DNA from: an uncultured Rhodocyclaceae bacterium
Lineage (GTDB): Bacteria; Pseudomonadota; Gammaproteobacteria; Burkholderiales; Rhodocyclaceae
Reading direction: 5' to 3'
Length of the DNA stretch: 19,894 nt
NCBI GenBank assembly: GCA_903950295.1
Contig: CAJBAP010000166.1
Location: 1-19,894 of the forward strand
Shown one piece after another: positions 1-8,905 of the stretch. Each line of letters begins with the position of its first letter. Positions within the stretch are counted from its first letter, which is position 1. The notes under the pieces were generated by a model. It saw only the letters and a list, made by a program, of their open reading frames with translations. It was not told the origin of the DNA and made no database searches. The position numbers and the translations under genes were made by a program.

Positions 1-1331
<1,331 letters not shown>

Positions 1332-1340
<9 letters not shown>

Positions 1341-1360
1341 ACCCGAGCAAACCGAGCATC
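1332..1360. repeat. 10-bp tandem repeat over the guaB -35 region
   Basis: Two identical 10-bp units CCCGAGCAAA (1332-1341 and 1342-1351) are followed by a third, degenerate unit CCGAGCATC (1352-1360). The period equals about one helical turn and the array covers the predicted guaB -35 region. It may be a regulator site or a chance slippage product. Confidence 0.6.
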
Positions 1361-1380
1361 CCCAAAACCGAGGTACCGCC

Positions 1381-1851
1381 ATGCGCATGCACCGTCTTGT
1401 TTCCCTGCTAATTCTGAGCCTGACACCCATCATCGGCCTGTCGCAGGTTTACTCATGGAAAGACGCCAACGGCAAGATTCACTATGGCGACCGGCCACCG
1501 GCAGAACGTCAAACCGACTCGCGCAAATTGGCCCCGCCGCCACCGGCGGATGAATCCGCTCGCAAGGCAGCCGCAGAAAACCAGGTGTCCGATCGCGAAA
1601 AGCAGCAGAAAACGCAGGAATCTGCCAAGAAGACGCAGGAGGATCAAGCCGAGGCCAAGAAACGTGAGGAGGGGTGCCTGCAGGCCAAATCGAATCTCGC
1701 CGCTATCGAATCTGGCCAGATTCGGTTCTCGATCGATGCCAAGGGGGAGCGTGTCGCCATGGACGGTGCGGTGCGCGACGCCGAACTTAACCGGGCCAGG
1801 CAAAACGTCGACAGCTGGTGCAAACCACCTGCCAAACCTGCGGCAAAGTAG
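1381..1851 (+). CDS. DUF4124-type secreted protein, function unknown
   Basis: This is a 156-residue protein starting at ATG 1381 with a GAGGT Shine-Dalgarno about 7 nt upstream; a longer open frame upstream is antisense to guaB. Residues 1-21 form a signal peptide (basic MRMHR, then a hydrophobic stretch). It is followed by QVYSWKDANGKIHYGDRPP, the hallmark of the DUF4124 domain, a short beta-rich periplasmic module. Residues 50-97 are proline/alanine-rich and then strongly charged (Glu, Lys, Gln), probably helical or coiled coil. Cys99 and Cys147 may form a disulfide. The tail is KPPAKPAAK. The gene diverges from guaB and ends directly against the rnfH stop codon. Export is inferred from the signal sequence; the substrate and role are unknown. 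Confidence 0.85.
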   Translation: MRMHRLVSLLILSLTPIIGLSQVYSWKDANGKIHYGDRPPAERQTDSRKLAPPPPADESARKAAAENQVSDREKQQKTQESAKKTQEDQAEAKKREEGCLQAKSNLAAIESGQIRFSIDAKGERVAMDGAVRDAELNRARQNVDSWCKPPAKPAAK

Positions 1852-2169
1852 TTACTCCTCTACCGCTCCACCACCTTTTTTCATCACCTTGCCTTCGGCT
1901 GCACGCTGTTTGCGAACTTCCTTCGGGTCCGCAAGCAGCGGGCGATAGATTTCCACCCGGTCGCGGTCGCGCAACACCGTATCCGGCTTGGCCAGCTTGC
2001 TGTAGACGCCGAACTTGCCCTTGGCCAAGTCGATTTCCGGGTATTTCGCCGGCAGCCCGGATTTTTCAACTGCCTGCTGCAAGGTCGTCCCGGCGGGAAG
2101 TTTCAATGGGATCACATCCTGCCTCTCGGCACGGGCATAGATCACTTCGACTTGAATTGTGTCAGTCAT
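1852..2169 (-). CDS. rnfH: RnfH family protein (ubiquitin-like fold)
   Basis: A 105-residue cytosolic protein of the RnfH/RatB (UPF0125) family, a small beta-grasp protein found next to ratA in many proteobacteria. Its biochemical role is poorly defined; the name comes from some rnf electron-transport clusters, none of which is visible here. Conserved stretches are VEVIYA near the N-terminus, LPAGTTLQQAVEKSG, and the family signature GVYSKLAKPDTVLRDRDRVE followed by IYRPL. ATG 2169 (MTDTIQ) overlaps the ratA stop by 8 nt and suggests translational coupling. ATG 2175 (MSMTDT) is an equally possible start, and neither has a clear Shine-Dalgarno. The charged tail KVMKKGGGAVEE looks disordered. 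Confidence 0.9.
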   Translation of the reverse strand: MTDTIQVEVIYARAERQDVIPLKLPAGTTLQQAVEKSGLPAKYPEIDLAKGKFGVYSKLAKPDTVLRDRDRVEIYRPLLADPKEVRKQRAAEGKVMKKGGGAVEE

Positions 2170-2593
2170 AGACATGGTGGGCACGCTTGACAAAAGAGTC
2201 GACGAACGTATTGACGATGAAGCCGAACACCGGCCCCAGCGCCTTTTCCAGTATCTTGCTGGAAAACTCGTAGTGCAGCTTGAATTCTATTTTGCAACCG
2301 GCATCACCCAGCGCGGTGAAGCGCCAGCCACCGTCAAGGCGGCGAAACGGCCCCTCGCGCAGCGAAATGTTCATCCAGTGGGGTGGATCCTTCGGGTTTT
2401 CGGTGGCGAAATTCAGCTTGATGCCGTGGTAATTGACGTGAATGCGCCCGGCGGTATGTTCGGGCGTTCGGGACAGCAGTTCAGTACCACTACACCATGG
2501 TAAAAATTTTGGATAGTCCTCGACACGATCCACCAACTCGAACATCTGTGCAGGCGTACGAGGGATCAATACCGACTTTTCGACAAGGGCCAT
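2162..2593 (-). CDS. ratA: RatA / COQ10-type START-domain protein
   Basis: A 143-residue protein of the polyketide cyclase/START superfamily (COQ10-like). In E. coli the homologue was reported as toxin RatA, which blocks 70S ribosome assembly; the wider family is linked to ubiquinone binding, so either role could apply here. Visible family features are VEKSVLIPRTPAQMFELVDRV at the N-terminus, then EDYPKFLPWC, and FKLHYEFSSKILEKALGPVF followed by FVDSFVKRAHHVY at the C-terminus. I chose ATG 2593 (MALVEKSV) over ATG 2608, because the putative -10 at 2626-2621 would start transcription at about 2614 and leave no leader for the longer form. It forms a unit with rnfH and diverges from smpB, a conserved arrangement also seen in enterobacteria. 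Confidence 0.9.
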   Translation of the reverse strand: MALVEKSVLIPRTPAQMFELVDRVEDYPKFLPWCSGTELLSRTPEHTAGRIHVNYHGIKLNFATENPKDPPHWMNISLREGPFRRLDGGWRFTALGDAGCKIEFKLHYEFSSKILEKALGPVFGFIVNTFVDSFVKRAHHVYD

Positions 2594-2607
2594 GGTGGGG
2601 CGCTGCA

Positions 2608-2627
2608 TTAGAATGTGCGGATTCTAA
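2608..2627. promoter_or_regulatory. perfect inverted repeat with a -10-like hexamer on each strand, between ratA and smpB
   Basis: TTAGAAT (2608-2614), a 6-nt centre GTGCGG and ATTCTAA (2621-2627) form a perfect 7-bp inverted repeat. Each arm holds TAGAAT, five of six matches to TATAAT, pointing outward on opposite strands: 2609-2614 towards smpB and 2626-2621 towards ratA. No convincing -35 box is seen for either. It may be a divergent promoter pair, an operator, or both. Confidence 0.5.
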
Positions 2628-2651
2628 CGCGAGCAGAAATTCCGGGCCCTC

Positions 2652-3098
2652 ATGACCATCGCCGAAAATAAAAAAGCCTTCCACGACTACTTCGTCGAGG
2701 AACGCTTCGAGGCCGGCCTGGTACTTGAAGGCTGGGAAGTTAAATCCATCCGCGCCGGCCGCGTGCAACTCAAGGAAGCCTACGTTATCGTCAAGAGTGG
2801 CGAGGTCTGGTTGATCGGCTGCCACATCAGCCCGCTCTCCACCGCCTCCACCCACGTCAACCCCGACCCCGTGCGCACCCGCAAGCTGCTGTTGCACGAG
2901 CGTGAAATCGGCAAGCTGATCGGCAAGGTGGAGCGCGCCGGCTACGCCCTGGTGCCACTCAATCTGCATTTCACCAAGGGACGCGTCAAGCTGGAAATCG
3001 GTCTGGCGAAGGGCAAGAAGCAGTTCGACAAACGCGAAAGCGAGAAAGAGCGCGACTGGGTACGCGAGAAAGCCAGGATTATTCGGGACAAGGGCTAA
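2652..3098 (+). CDS. smpB: SsrA-binding protein SmpB
   Basis: SmpB binds the tRNA-like domain of tmRNA and delivers it to stalled ribosomes for trans-translation. The 148-residue protein has the usual family length. It shows the oligonucleotide-binding core [19 protein letters not shown] and then [27 protein letters not shown], interrupted here only by ordinary family variation. The C-terminal tail ([24 protein letters not shown]) is basic and is the part that enters the mRNA channel of the ribosome. ATG 2652 starts the conserved [14 protein letters not shown]. The Shine-Dalgarno is weak. The gene diverges from ratA across about 58 bp and its stop codon abuts the start of the MFS gene, so the two are probably co-transcribed. 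ssrA itself is not in view. Confidence 0.98.
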   Translation: MTIAENKKAFHDYFVEERFEAGLVLEGWEVKSIRAGRVQLKEAYVIVKSGEVWLIGCHISPLSTASTHVNPDPVRTRKLLLHEREIGKLIGKVERAGYALVPLNLHFTKGRVKLEIGLAKGKKQFDKRESEKERDWVREKARIIRDKG

Positions 3099-4286
3099 AT
3101 GAGTCCCACCACCCTGCTCTGGCTGATCGCCGGCTGCCTGATGCTGCAACCGCTGTCGACCGATCTCTACCTCGCCTCCCTGCCGCATCTCGCCACGGAT
3201 TTTGGCGTTACCCCGGCAACGGTACAGCAGACGCTCTCGCTGTTCGTCATCGGCTTCGGTGTCGCCCAACTTGTCAGTGGTCCGCTCTCGGATCGCTTCG
3301 GCCGCCGACCGGTACTGCTGTCCGGCCTCGGCGTCTATATCGCCGCCAGTCTCGCCTGCGCGCTGGCGCCCAGCCTCAATCTCCTCATCATCGCCCGCTT
3401 CGTGCAGGCCATCGGATGCTGCACCGCAGCCGTTGTCGCCCGTGCGCTGATTCGCGATGCCTTCACGCCGACCGAAGGCGCCAAGGTAATGGCCAAGGCC
3501 AGTTCGCTGCTTTCGCTGGCGCCCATCATCGGCCCGGTGCTTGGCGGTTACCTGCAGGTGTGGTTCGGCTGGCGCGCTGCCTTTTTCTTTCACACCTTCT
3601 TCTGTATCGCGTTGGCTGTCGCCGCCTGGCGCCTGCTCAAGGAAACCAACCTGCACCGCAACCCCGACGCCGTTCGCCCACGCAACCTGATTGCCGGCTA
3701 TCGCCGTATCGCCAGCGCCGACTTTTTCTGGGCTTACACCCTGCCCGGCGCGCTCTCCTACGCGGCAATCTTCACTTTTATTTCCGGTTCATCCTTCGTG
3801 CTCATCAATGTGCTCGGCGTGCCAACGGACATTTACGGTTACTGCTTCGCCTTCGGTGTTTCGGGCTATCTGATCGGCACCCTCGTCTGTCGCCGCCTGC
3901 TGTCGAGCATCGGCCTCGTGCGAACACTGACGGTCGGTACAGCGCTTTCGCTGTTTTCCGGATTGCTGTTCGCAGCTCTGGTACTGGCGGGCATCGAGCA
4001 CTGGACAGTCGTGGTTGGTTGCCTGTTCCTGACGATGGGCGCACACGGCATCAACTTCCCCTGCGCCCAGACTGGCGCAGTGGCGCCCTTTCCGCGCGAG
4101 GCGGGTGCGGCGGCGGGCTTGCTCGGTTTTTGCACCATGTGCGCAGCACTCATGACCGGTACTTGGGTGGGCATGAGCCACGACGGCACACTCATGCCCT
4201 TGGCGCTGACTTCGGCAAGCATCGGCGTGCTGTTGTTCGGCAGTGCCTGGGCCTTGCGGCACCGGCGCACCACCGCCATCGCCTAA
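3099..4286 (+). CDS. MFS drug-resistance transporter, Bcr/CflA type
   Basis: A 395-residue inner-membrane protein with about 12 hydrophobic helices, the full length of the DHA1 (Bcr/CflA) drug:H+ antiporter branch. Supporting motifs are TDLYLASLP at the end of helix 1 (residues 21-29), MFS motif A GPLSDRFGRRPVLL (61-74) and the motif-C-like stretch APIIGPVLGGYL in helix 5. By family it would export small drugs or metabolites using the proton gradient; the substrate cannot be read from sequence. The ATG immediately follows the smpB TAA (TAAATG), and AAGGG at the end of smpB can serve as ribosome binding site. It ends 10 bp from the convergent SPFH gene. A copy of the 24-bp dispersed repeat lies at codons 202-209 (RRIASADF). 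Confidence 0.9.
   Translation: MSPTTLLWLIAGCLMLQPLSTDLYLASLPHLATDFGVTPATVQQTLSLFVIGFGVAQLVSGPLSDRFGRRPVLLSGLGVYIAASLACALAPSLNLLIIARFVQAIGCCTAAVVARALIRDAFTPTEGAKVMAKASSLLSLAPIIGPVLGGYLQVWFGWRAAFFFHTFFCIALAVAAWRLLKETNLHRNPDAVRPRNLIAGYRRIASADFFWAYTLPGALSYAAIFTFISGSSFVLINVLGVPTDIYGYCFAFGVSGYLIGTLVCRRLLSSIGLVRTLTVGTALSLFSGLLFAALVLAGIEHWTVVVGCLFLTMGAHGINFPCAQTGAVAPFPREAGAAAGLLGFCTMCAALMTGTWVGMSHDGTLMPLALTSASIGVLLFGSAWALRHRRTTAIA
3703..3726 (+). repeat. 24-bp dispersed repeat, copy 1 (inside the MFS gene)
   Basis: Matches the copy at 5617-5640 at 22 of 24 positions; the differences are bases 6 and 7 (AT instead of CC). The core CGCCAGCGCCGACTTTT is intact. The repeat lies sense to its host gene and is read as (R)RIASADF(F), in a loop between predicted membrane helices. 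Confidence 0.8.
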
Positions 4287-4296
4287 CCCGCTTCAG

Positions 4297-5154
4297 TCAA
4301 ACCTTCACCCGTCCCAGCACAGAGCGCAAGGTTTCCTGCAAATCGCCGGGAATCAATATCGTCTTGGCGTTGGGCGACTCGGCCAGCTTGGTCATCGCCA
4401 TGATGTACTTTTCTCCCAGCAAAAAACGCATCGGCCCGTCCTGATCGCCGATGGCTGCGGTCACGCGGCGAATCGCCTCGGCGCTCGCCTCAGCCAGTGT
4501 TACCTGCGCCTTGGCGTCACGCTGAGCCGATTCGAGCCGCGCCTCGGCCTGCAGGATCATCGACTGCTTTTCGCCTTCGGAGCGGGTGATCATCGCCTTG
4601 CGCTCGCGCTCTGCAGAAGCCTGCATTTCCATCGCCTTCTGCATCGACAGCGAGGGCTTGATGTCCTGGATTTCCACCGACTTCACCGTCAGGCCCCAGT
4701 CGATGGCCTCGTCGGCAATCGACTCGCGCAGCCGCGCCTTGATCATGTCGCGGTTGGAAAGCGCTTCGTCGAGTTGCATCTCGCCAATGATCGATCGCAA
4801 GGTCGTCATGATCATGTTGCGGATCGCCTCGGAGAAATCGGTCACGCCATACACCGCCTTGATCGGGTCGGTAATTTTGATAAACGCGATGGCGTTGGTG
4901 ACGATCACCGCGTTGTCACGCGTGATGACCTCTTGCTCCTGCACATCAAGGATGATGTCCTTGGTGACGAGCTTGTAGGCAACCTTGTCGAGGTAAGGAA
5001 TGATGATGTTGAGGCCGGGCAGCAGGGTACCGTGATACTTGCCCAGCCGCTCGACGATCCACTCCTCGCCCTGCGGGACGATACGTACGCCCTTGCCGAG
5101 GGTAATGCCGGCGAAAACCAGCAGCGCAATAACAAAAAACATCATGTCAGTCAT
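4297..5154 (-). CDS. qmcA: SPFH/prohibitin-family membrane protein, QmcA-like
   Basis: A 285-residue protein of the stomatin/prohibitin/flotillin (SPFH) family, close to E. coli QmcA. Residues about 1-22 form one N-terminal membrane helix. The SPFH domain follows (VPQGEEWIVERLGKYHGTLL, then PGLNIIIPYLDKVAYKLVTK), and after it a long charged coiled coil (about residues 180-250, rich in AEAR/SAQRDAKAQ). Such proteins form large cage-like oligomers in the inner membrane and are linked to quality control and membrane microdomains. I chose ATG 5154, which has AAGGA about 7 nt upstream; the TTG at 5160 is too close to it. The start follows the nfeD stop by 2 nt. SPFH and NfeD pairs are a well-known functional unit. 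The gene is the last of the minus-strand block. Confidence 0.93.
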   Translation of the reverse strand: MTDMMFFVIALLVFAGITLGKGVRIVPQGEEWIVERLGKYHGTLLPGLNIIIPYLDKVAYKLVTKDIILDVQEQEVITRDNAVIVTNAIAFIKITDPIKAVYGVTDFSEAIRNMIMTTLRSIIGEMQLDEALSNRDMIKARLRESIADEAIDWGLTVKSVEIQDIKPSLSMQKAMEMQASAERERKAMITRSEGEKQSMILQAEARLESAQRDAKAQVTLAEASAEAIRRVTAAIGDQDGPMRFLLGEKYIMAMTKLAESPNAKTILIPGDLQETLRSVLGRVKV

Positions 5155-5156
5155 GT

Positions 5157-5597
5157 TCAAGTCCTTCCGACTTTAAGGAAACTACCTTCCACATCGAGCA
5201 CCTTGACGCGCTCGCCGCTCTTGATCGCCTCGTCGGCAATGCACTCCCAGACATCGGAGCCGAGAATCGGCTTCTGGAAACGCACCTCACCCTTCTCGAA
5301 AGGCGCGACCGCGTGCACCAGCATGCCAACCTCGCCCACCACATTGGCGTCGGCCATGCCGATGCGCGTCTTGTGCATGCCCGGCTTGAACACCTTGAAC
5401 CAACCAGCCACCAGTGCAAGGGAAATGACGAGCCAAAGTGCCAGTTGCACGGTCAGATCAATACCCGCCAGCGCGACGAACAGCGCAACCAACAGCGCAC
5501 CCAAGCCAAACCAGATCAGCACGAAGGCCGGCACGACCAGTTCCGCAACGATCAGGGCAATGCCGCCAACTGCCCAATGCCACCATGCGAGTTCCAT
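5157..5597 (-). CDS. NfeD-family membrane protein (YbbJ-like)
   Basis: A 146-residue NfeD-like protein. Hydrophobic segments at residues 8-45 and 49-70 make two to three membrane helices. A soluble C-terminal OB-fold-like domain follows (about 86-146, beginning NVVGEVGMLVHAV and ending GERVKVLDVEGSFLKV). It is the short (NfeD1b/YbbJ) form, without the serine protease domain of the long NfeD type. The start ATG 5597 is preceded by GAGGAG. It lies 12 nt after the methyltransferase stop and 2 nt before the SPFH start. The family partner is the SPFH protein, and the two probably act as one inner-membrane complex whose precise function is unsettled. Confidence 0.92.
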   Translation of the reverse strand: MELAWWHWAVGGIALIVAELVVPAFVLIWFGLGALLVALFVALAGIDLTVQLALWLVISLALVAGWFKVFKPGMHKTRIGMADANVVGEVGMLVHAVAPFEKGEVRFQKPILGSDVWECIADEAIKSGERVKVLDVEGSFLKVGRT

Positions 5598-5609
5598 GAC
5601 AATATCTCC

Positions 5610-6416
5610 TCAGGGCGCCGTCCCGCCAGCGCCGACTTTTTGCATTCTACGTTGGCGACGCATTTCGAAAAGGCAGATCGCCGCCGCCGCACCAACATTG
5701 AGTGATTCGCACCCGGGTGCCAACGGGATCGTCGCATGCTGTCTGGTCGCGGCAACAAGCTCTGGTGCGATGCCACTACCTTCATTGCCAAACAACCAGG
5801 CAACGGGAAGTTCAAGGTCAAGCTCATATAGCGACACGCCCTCATGGGCTACCGTCGCCACCGAACTGCTGGAATAGCCTCGCAGGAAATCTTGTAGATC
5901 GACCTGTTCGTGAATCCGCAAACCAAAATGGGCACCCTGGGCAGCACGCAAGACACGCGGCGTCCACGCGCCGGCGCAGCCGTTACCCAGCAGCATATCG
6001 CATACGCCGGCGGCGGCGGCGGTACGCAGCAGGGTGCCAACATTACCGGCATCCTGCACGGCATCGAGCAGCAGGCAATCGCCAGTGGGTAATCCCACCG
6101 GTGCATTGGGGATGACGATACGCGCGAGAATACCAACAGGGGTTGCCAGTTCGCTGATCTCACGAAACAGGCTTTCGCGCAGGACGAGCGTTTCTACCGG
6201 GGCCATGCGCGACAGCAGCGCAATCACCTCAGGTTTGTCGACCGCGCCCTCGCTCATCGCCAGCAATTCCGGTGCGCCGCCATGGTCGAGATAGGCCGCC
6301 AACAGATGCGGTCCTTCGAGTAGCGTCCGTCCCGTGCTGCGTTGCTGGCGATGATCGTGTGCCAGCGCGCGCAGGGCCTTGCAGGTCGGGTTGTCGCGCG
6401 AGGAAATCAACTTCAC
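5610..6416 (-). CDS. TrmH/SpoU-family 23S rRNA (or tRNA) 2'-O-methyltransferase
   Basis: A 268-residue SPOUT-class RNA ribose methyltransferase that uses S-adenosylmethionine. A substrate-binding N-terminal domain (about 1-105, opening [17 protein letters not shown]) precedes the knotted catalytic domain. All three SpoU motifs are visible: motif 1 [17 protein letters not shown] (117-133, with Asn125 and the Arg), motif 2 [11 protein letters not shown] (206-216) and motif 3 [20 protein letters not shown] (230-249). It is RlmB/TsnR-like, but the exact target nucleotide cannot be assigned. The start is GTG 6416, overlapping the rnhB stop (GTGA). After the normal family end near EMRRQRR the protein carries the tail [11 protein letters not shown], most of which is encoded by a copy of the 24-bp dispersed repeat. 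Confidence 0.9.
   Translation of the reverse strand: MKLISSRDNPTCKALRALAHDHRQQRSTGRTLLEGPHLLAAYLDHGGAPELLAMSEGAVDKPEVIALLSRMAPVETLVLRESLFREISELATPVGILARIVIPNAPVGLPTGDCLLLDAVQDAGNVGTLLRTAAAAGVCDMLLGNGCAGAWTPRVLRAAQGAHFGLRIHEQVDLQDFLRGYSSSSVATVAHEGVSLYELDLELPVAWLFGNEGSGIAPELVAATRQHATIPLAPGCESLNVGAAAAICLFEMRRQRRMQKVGAGGTAP
5617..5640 (+). repeat. 24-bp dispersed repeat, copy 2 (end of the methyltransferase gene)
   Basis: It is identical over all 24 bp to the inverted copy at 16765-16788. It lies antisense to the methyltransferase gene, encodes the terminal KVGAGGTA, and ends 4 bp before the stop codon begins. It is the reference copy for the family: GCCGTCC followed by the core CGCCAGCGCCGACTTTT. 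Confidence 0.85.
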
Positions 6417-6970
6417 TTCAGGACATCCCGTACCGGGGCGAAACTGCGCCGATGCTCGGGGGTGGCACCAAGCGCACGCAGGGCAGCCAAATGGACAGCC
6501 GTGCCGTAGCCTTTGTGGCGGTCGAAGCCATATTGCGGATAGCGTTCGTGCAGCACGAGCATGTCGGCATCACGCTGTGTCTTGGCCAGGATCGAGGCTG
6601 CCGAGATCTCGGCGACCGTCGCATCGCCCCCGATGATCGCGCGCATCGGCAGGTCGAGAGCGGGACAGCGATTGCCGTCGATCAGCACTTCGGTGGGCAG
6701 TATCGACAAGCCCGCAACGGCGCGTTGCATCGCCAGCAGGGTTGCCTGCAGGATGTTGATGGCATCGATTTCCGCCACGCTGGCCTCGGCAACTGCCCAT
6801 GCCAGAGCCTTTTCGCGGATTTCCCTGGCCAGGCGCTCACGCCGTGCGGCGGAAAGTTTTTTCGAGTCGGCCAGGCCGACGATGGGGCGCGCCGGATCGA
6901 GGATTACTGCCGCAGCGACTACCGCTCCGGCTAGTGGGCCACGACCTGCCTCATCGACGCCGCAAATCAT
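6413..6970 (-). CDS. rnhB: ribonuclease HII
   Basis: RNase HII cuts the RNA strand of RNA-DNA hybrids and starts removal of single ribonucleotides from DNA. The 185-residue protein has the family N-terminus [20 protein letters not shown]. The four acidic metal ligands are Asp6 and Glu7 (DEAGRG), Asp98 (VLIDGN) and Asp116 ([17 protein letters not shown]), matching Asp16, Glu17, Asp108 and Asp126 of E. coli. [17 protein letters not shown] is the C-terminal signature. ATG 6970 overlaps the lpxB stop (ATGA), so translation is probably coupled. lpxB-rnhB linkage is conserved across proteobacteria. In enterobacteria dnaE follows; here an rRNA methyltransferase does. Confidence 0.98.
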   Translation of the reverse strand: MICGVDEAGRGPLAGAVVAAAVILDPARPIVGLADSKKLSAARRERLAREIREKALAWAVAEASVAEIDAINILQATLLAMQRAVAGLSILPTEVLIDGNRCPALDLPMRAIIGGDATVAEISAASILAKTQRDADMLVLHERYPQYGFDRHKGYGTAVHLAALRALGATPEHRRSFAPVRDVLK

Positions 6971-8124
6971 GCCCCTGCGCTTTCCAACAGCGGCAAAATG
7001 GCAGCGGCAGCCTTTTCGGACGTGTCTTGACGTAATTGCCGGTGCATGTCGGTGAACAGATGGGTCAGGCGCTCCCTCACTTCGGCATCCACAACCAGGT
7101 TACCCAAGGCCTGGGCCAGGTTTTCCGGTGTTGCGTCTTCCTGCAGAAACTCAGGTACGACGAAACGCCCGGCAAGAATGTTGGGCAGCCCCACCCAGGG
7201 CTGGTAGCGCATGCGCCGCATCAGGCGCCACGACCACGGCGACATGCGGTAGGTGATTACCATCGGCGCCTTCAGCAACGCGGCCTCGAGCGTGGCCGTG
7301 CCGCTGGCAACCAGCGCGGCGTCGCAGGCGGCCAGGGCATCTTGGGCATGACCGAACAGCAACTTGATCGGCCATTCCTGCGCGTTTTGCACCCAAATCT
7401 CGTTTTCAAACAGATTGCGGGTTTCGCGCGAAACCAGCGGCACGAGAAACACCGCAGCGGGGAAGCGCTCAAGCAACAGGCCGGCCGTGCGGATGAAGCT
7501 TGCGGCCATGTAACTGACTTCCGATTGGCGGCTACCAGGCAACAGGGCAAATACCGGGCTGGCGCCAACCGGCAGATCAAGCAGTTCACGCGCGGCGACA
7601 CGATCGACTTCCAATGGCAATACATCGGCCAGCGGGTGGCCGACGTAGCTGACGGCTACCTCGTGTTTCTGGTAGATGGCCGGTTCGAATGGGAACAAGG
7701 CCAGCAGGCGATCAACCGCCTGCGCAATTCGTCGCACGCGACCACCGCGCCAGGCCCAGACCGATGGGCTGACGTAATGCACGGTGCGAATGCCGGCACG
7801 CTTGAGCCGGGTTTCCAGCCACAGGTTGAAATCCGGCGCGTCAACGCCGATGAACACATCGGGAGGATCGGCCAGCAAGCGCTTGAGCAACGCGCGCCGC
7901 ACACCGGTAATTTCGCGGTAATGCCGCAACACTTCGGCGTAGCCGCGCACCGCCAGAGTTTCCGCCGGCCACCAGGCGTCGAAACCGGCACGCTGCATCT
8001 TCGGCCCGCCAATGCCACAAAAGTCGGCGTCGGGAAGACGGCGACGCAGGGCTTCGATCAGGTGCGCAGCCAGCAGGTCACCCGAGGCTTCGCCAGCCAC
8101 CAGTGCGATGCGCAATCGAGTCAT
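6967..8124 (-). CDS. lpxB: lipid-A-disaccharide synthase
   Basis: LpxB (glycosyltransferase family 19) joins 2,3-diacylglucosamine-1-phosphate to UDP-2,3-diacylglucosamine, making the beta-1',6 disaccharide of lipid A at the inner face of the membrane. The 385-residue length fits the family (382 in E. coli). The N-terminus has [20 protein letters not shown] and [14 protein letters not shown]. Further support comes from [24 protein letters not shown] with [23 protein letters not shown], and near the C-terminus [23 protein letters not shown] 8124 directly follows the lpxA TAA (TAAATG), and the gene overlaps rnhB by 4 nt. Bases 8019-8042 (RRLPDADF) resemble the dispersed repeat at 19 of 24 positions. 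Confidence 0.98.
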   Translation of the reverse strand: MTRLRIALVAGEASGDLLAAHLIEALRRRLPDADFCGIGGPKMQRAGFDAWWPAETLAVRGYAEVLRHYREITGVRRALLKRLLADPPDVFIGVDAPDFNLWLETRLKRAGIRTVHYVSPSVWAWRGGRVRRIAQAVDRLLALFPFEPAIYQKHEVAVSYVGHPLADVLPLEVDRVAARELLDLPVGASPVFALLPGSRQSEVSYMAASFIRTAGLLLERFPAAVFLVPLVSRETRNLFENEIWVQNAQEWPIKLLFGHAQDALAACDAALVASGTATLEAALLKAPMVITYRMSPWSWRLMRRMRYQPWVGLPNILAGRFVVPEFLQEDATPENLAQALGNLVVDAEVRERLTHLFTDMHRQLRQDTSEKAAAAILPLLESAGA

Positions 8125-8904
8125 TTATCGGATGAGGCCGCGACCGGGCGTGGCGAGAAAATCTGCCAAAGGCGCCAATGCAGGCTCCTCACTGGCTGCG
8201 GCGGCGATCGCAACGCTGGCCTCTTCCAACTTGAGCCCGCTGCGATAGAGCGTTTTGTAGGCGCGCCGCAATGCGGCAATGGCTTCCGGAGAAAAACCGC
8301 GTCGCTTCAGACCTTCGCTGTTGATGCCGTGCGGTACGGCCGGATTGCCTGCGGCAGTGACAAAGGGTGGCACGTCTTGCAGCAGGATGGTGCCCATCGC
8401 CGTGAGGCAATGCGCACCGATACGCACGAACTGATGCACGACGGTAAAGCCGCCGAGGATTGCCCAGTCGCCGATATGCACATGGCCCGCCAACTGTGCG
8501 TTGTTGGCGAAGATGGTGTGGTCGCCGACCTGGCAATCGTGGGCCAGATGAACGTAAGCCATGATCCAGTTATCGCTGCCGACACGCGTGGTACCGACAT
8601 CCTGGGCCGTACCGCGATTGAAGGTGCAGAACTCGCGGATGGTATTGCGGTCGCCGATTTCAAGTCGTGTCGGCTCACCACCGTATTTCTTGTCCTGCGG
8701 CTCGGCACCGAGCGAGGAAAACTGGAAGATGCGGTTGTCGCGGCCAATGCGCGTCGGGCCTTCGATCACCACGTGCGGCCCGACCGAGGTACCGTCGCCA
8801 ATCTCGACACCGGCACCGATCACCGAATAGGCGCCGATGCTGACGTTTTCACCCAGTTGTGCGCCCGGATCGATCAGCGCAGTGGGGTGGATTGTTGCCG
8901 GCAT
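8125..8904 (-). CDS. lpxA: UDP-N-acetylglucosamine acyltransferase
   Basis: LpxA transfers a 3-hydroxyacyl chain from ACP to UDP-GlcNAc, the first step of lipid A synthesis. The 259-residue protein consists mainly of hexapeptide repeats ([20 protein letters not shown] and onward) forming a left-handed beta-helix trimer. The catalytic histidine is in [10 protein letters not shown] (His122; His125 in E. coli). Other matches are [21 protein letters not shown] and the segment [16 protein letters not shown] that begins the helical C-terminal domain. I chose ATG 8904 (MPATIHP), which starts one base after the fabZ stop; ATG 8913 ([10 protein letters not shown]) would overlap fabZ and is the alternative. 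The lpxD-fabZ-lpxA-lpxB order is standard. Confidence 0.98.
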   Translation of the reverse strand: MPATIHPTALIDPGAQLGENVSIGAYSVIGAGVEIGDGTSVGPHVVIEGPTRIGRDNRIFQFSSLGAEPQDKKYGGEPTRLEIGDRNTIREFCTFNRGTAQDVGTTRVGSDNWIMAYVHLAHDCQVGDHTIFANNAQLAGHVHIGDWAILGGFTVVHQFVRIGAHCLTAMGTILLQDVPPFVTAAGNPAVPHGINSEGLKRRGFSPEAIAALRRAYKTLYRSGLKLEEASVAIAAAASEEPALAPLADFLATPGRGLIR

Positions 8905-8905
8905 G

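Noticed and set aside
2490..3656. 388-codon minus-strand open frame opposite smpB and the MFS gene
   Set aside because: smpB is unmistakable on the plus strand. The antisense translation is low-complexity (Gly, Gln, Arg, Asp), typical of a GC-rich shadow frame.
4287..4296. Terminator between the convergent MFS and SPFH genes
   Set aside because: Only 10 bp are available, and I see no stem-loop with a T-run in or around the junction.
4243..5877. 544-codon plus-strand open frame opposite the SPFH and NfeD genes
   Set aside because: It is antisense to clear SPFH and NfeD domains and begins inside the MFS gene; no ribosome binding site or domain is visible.
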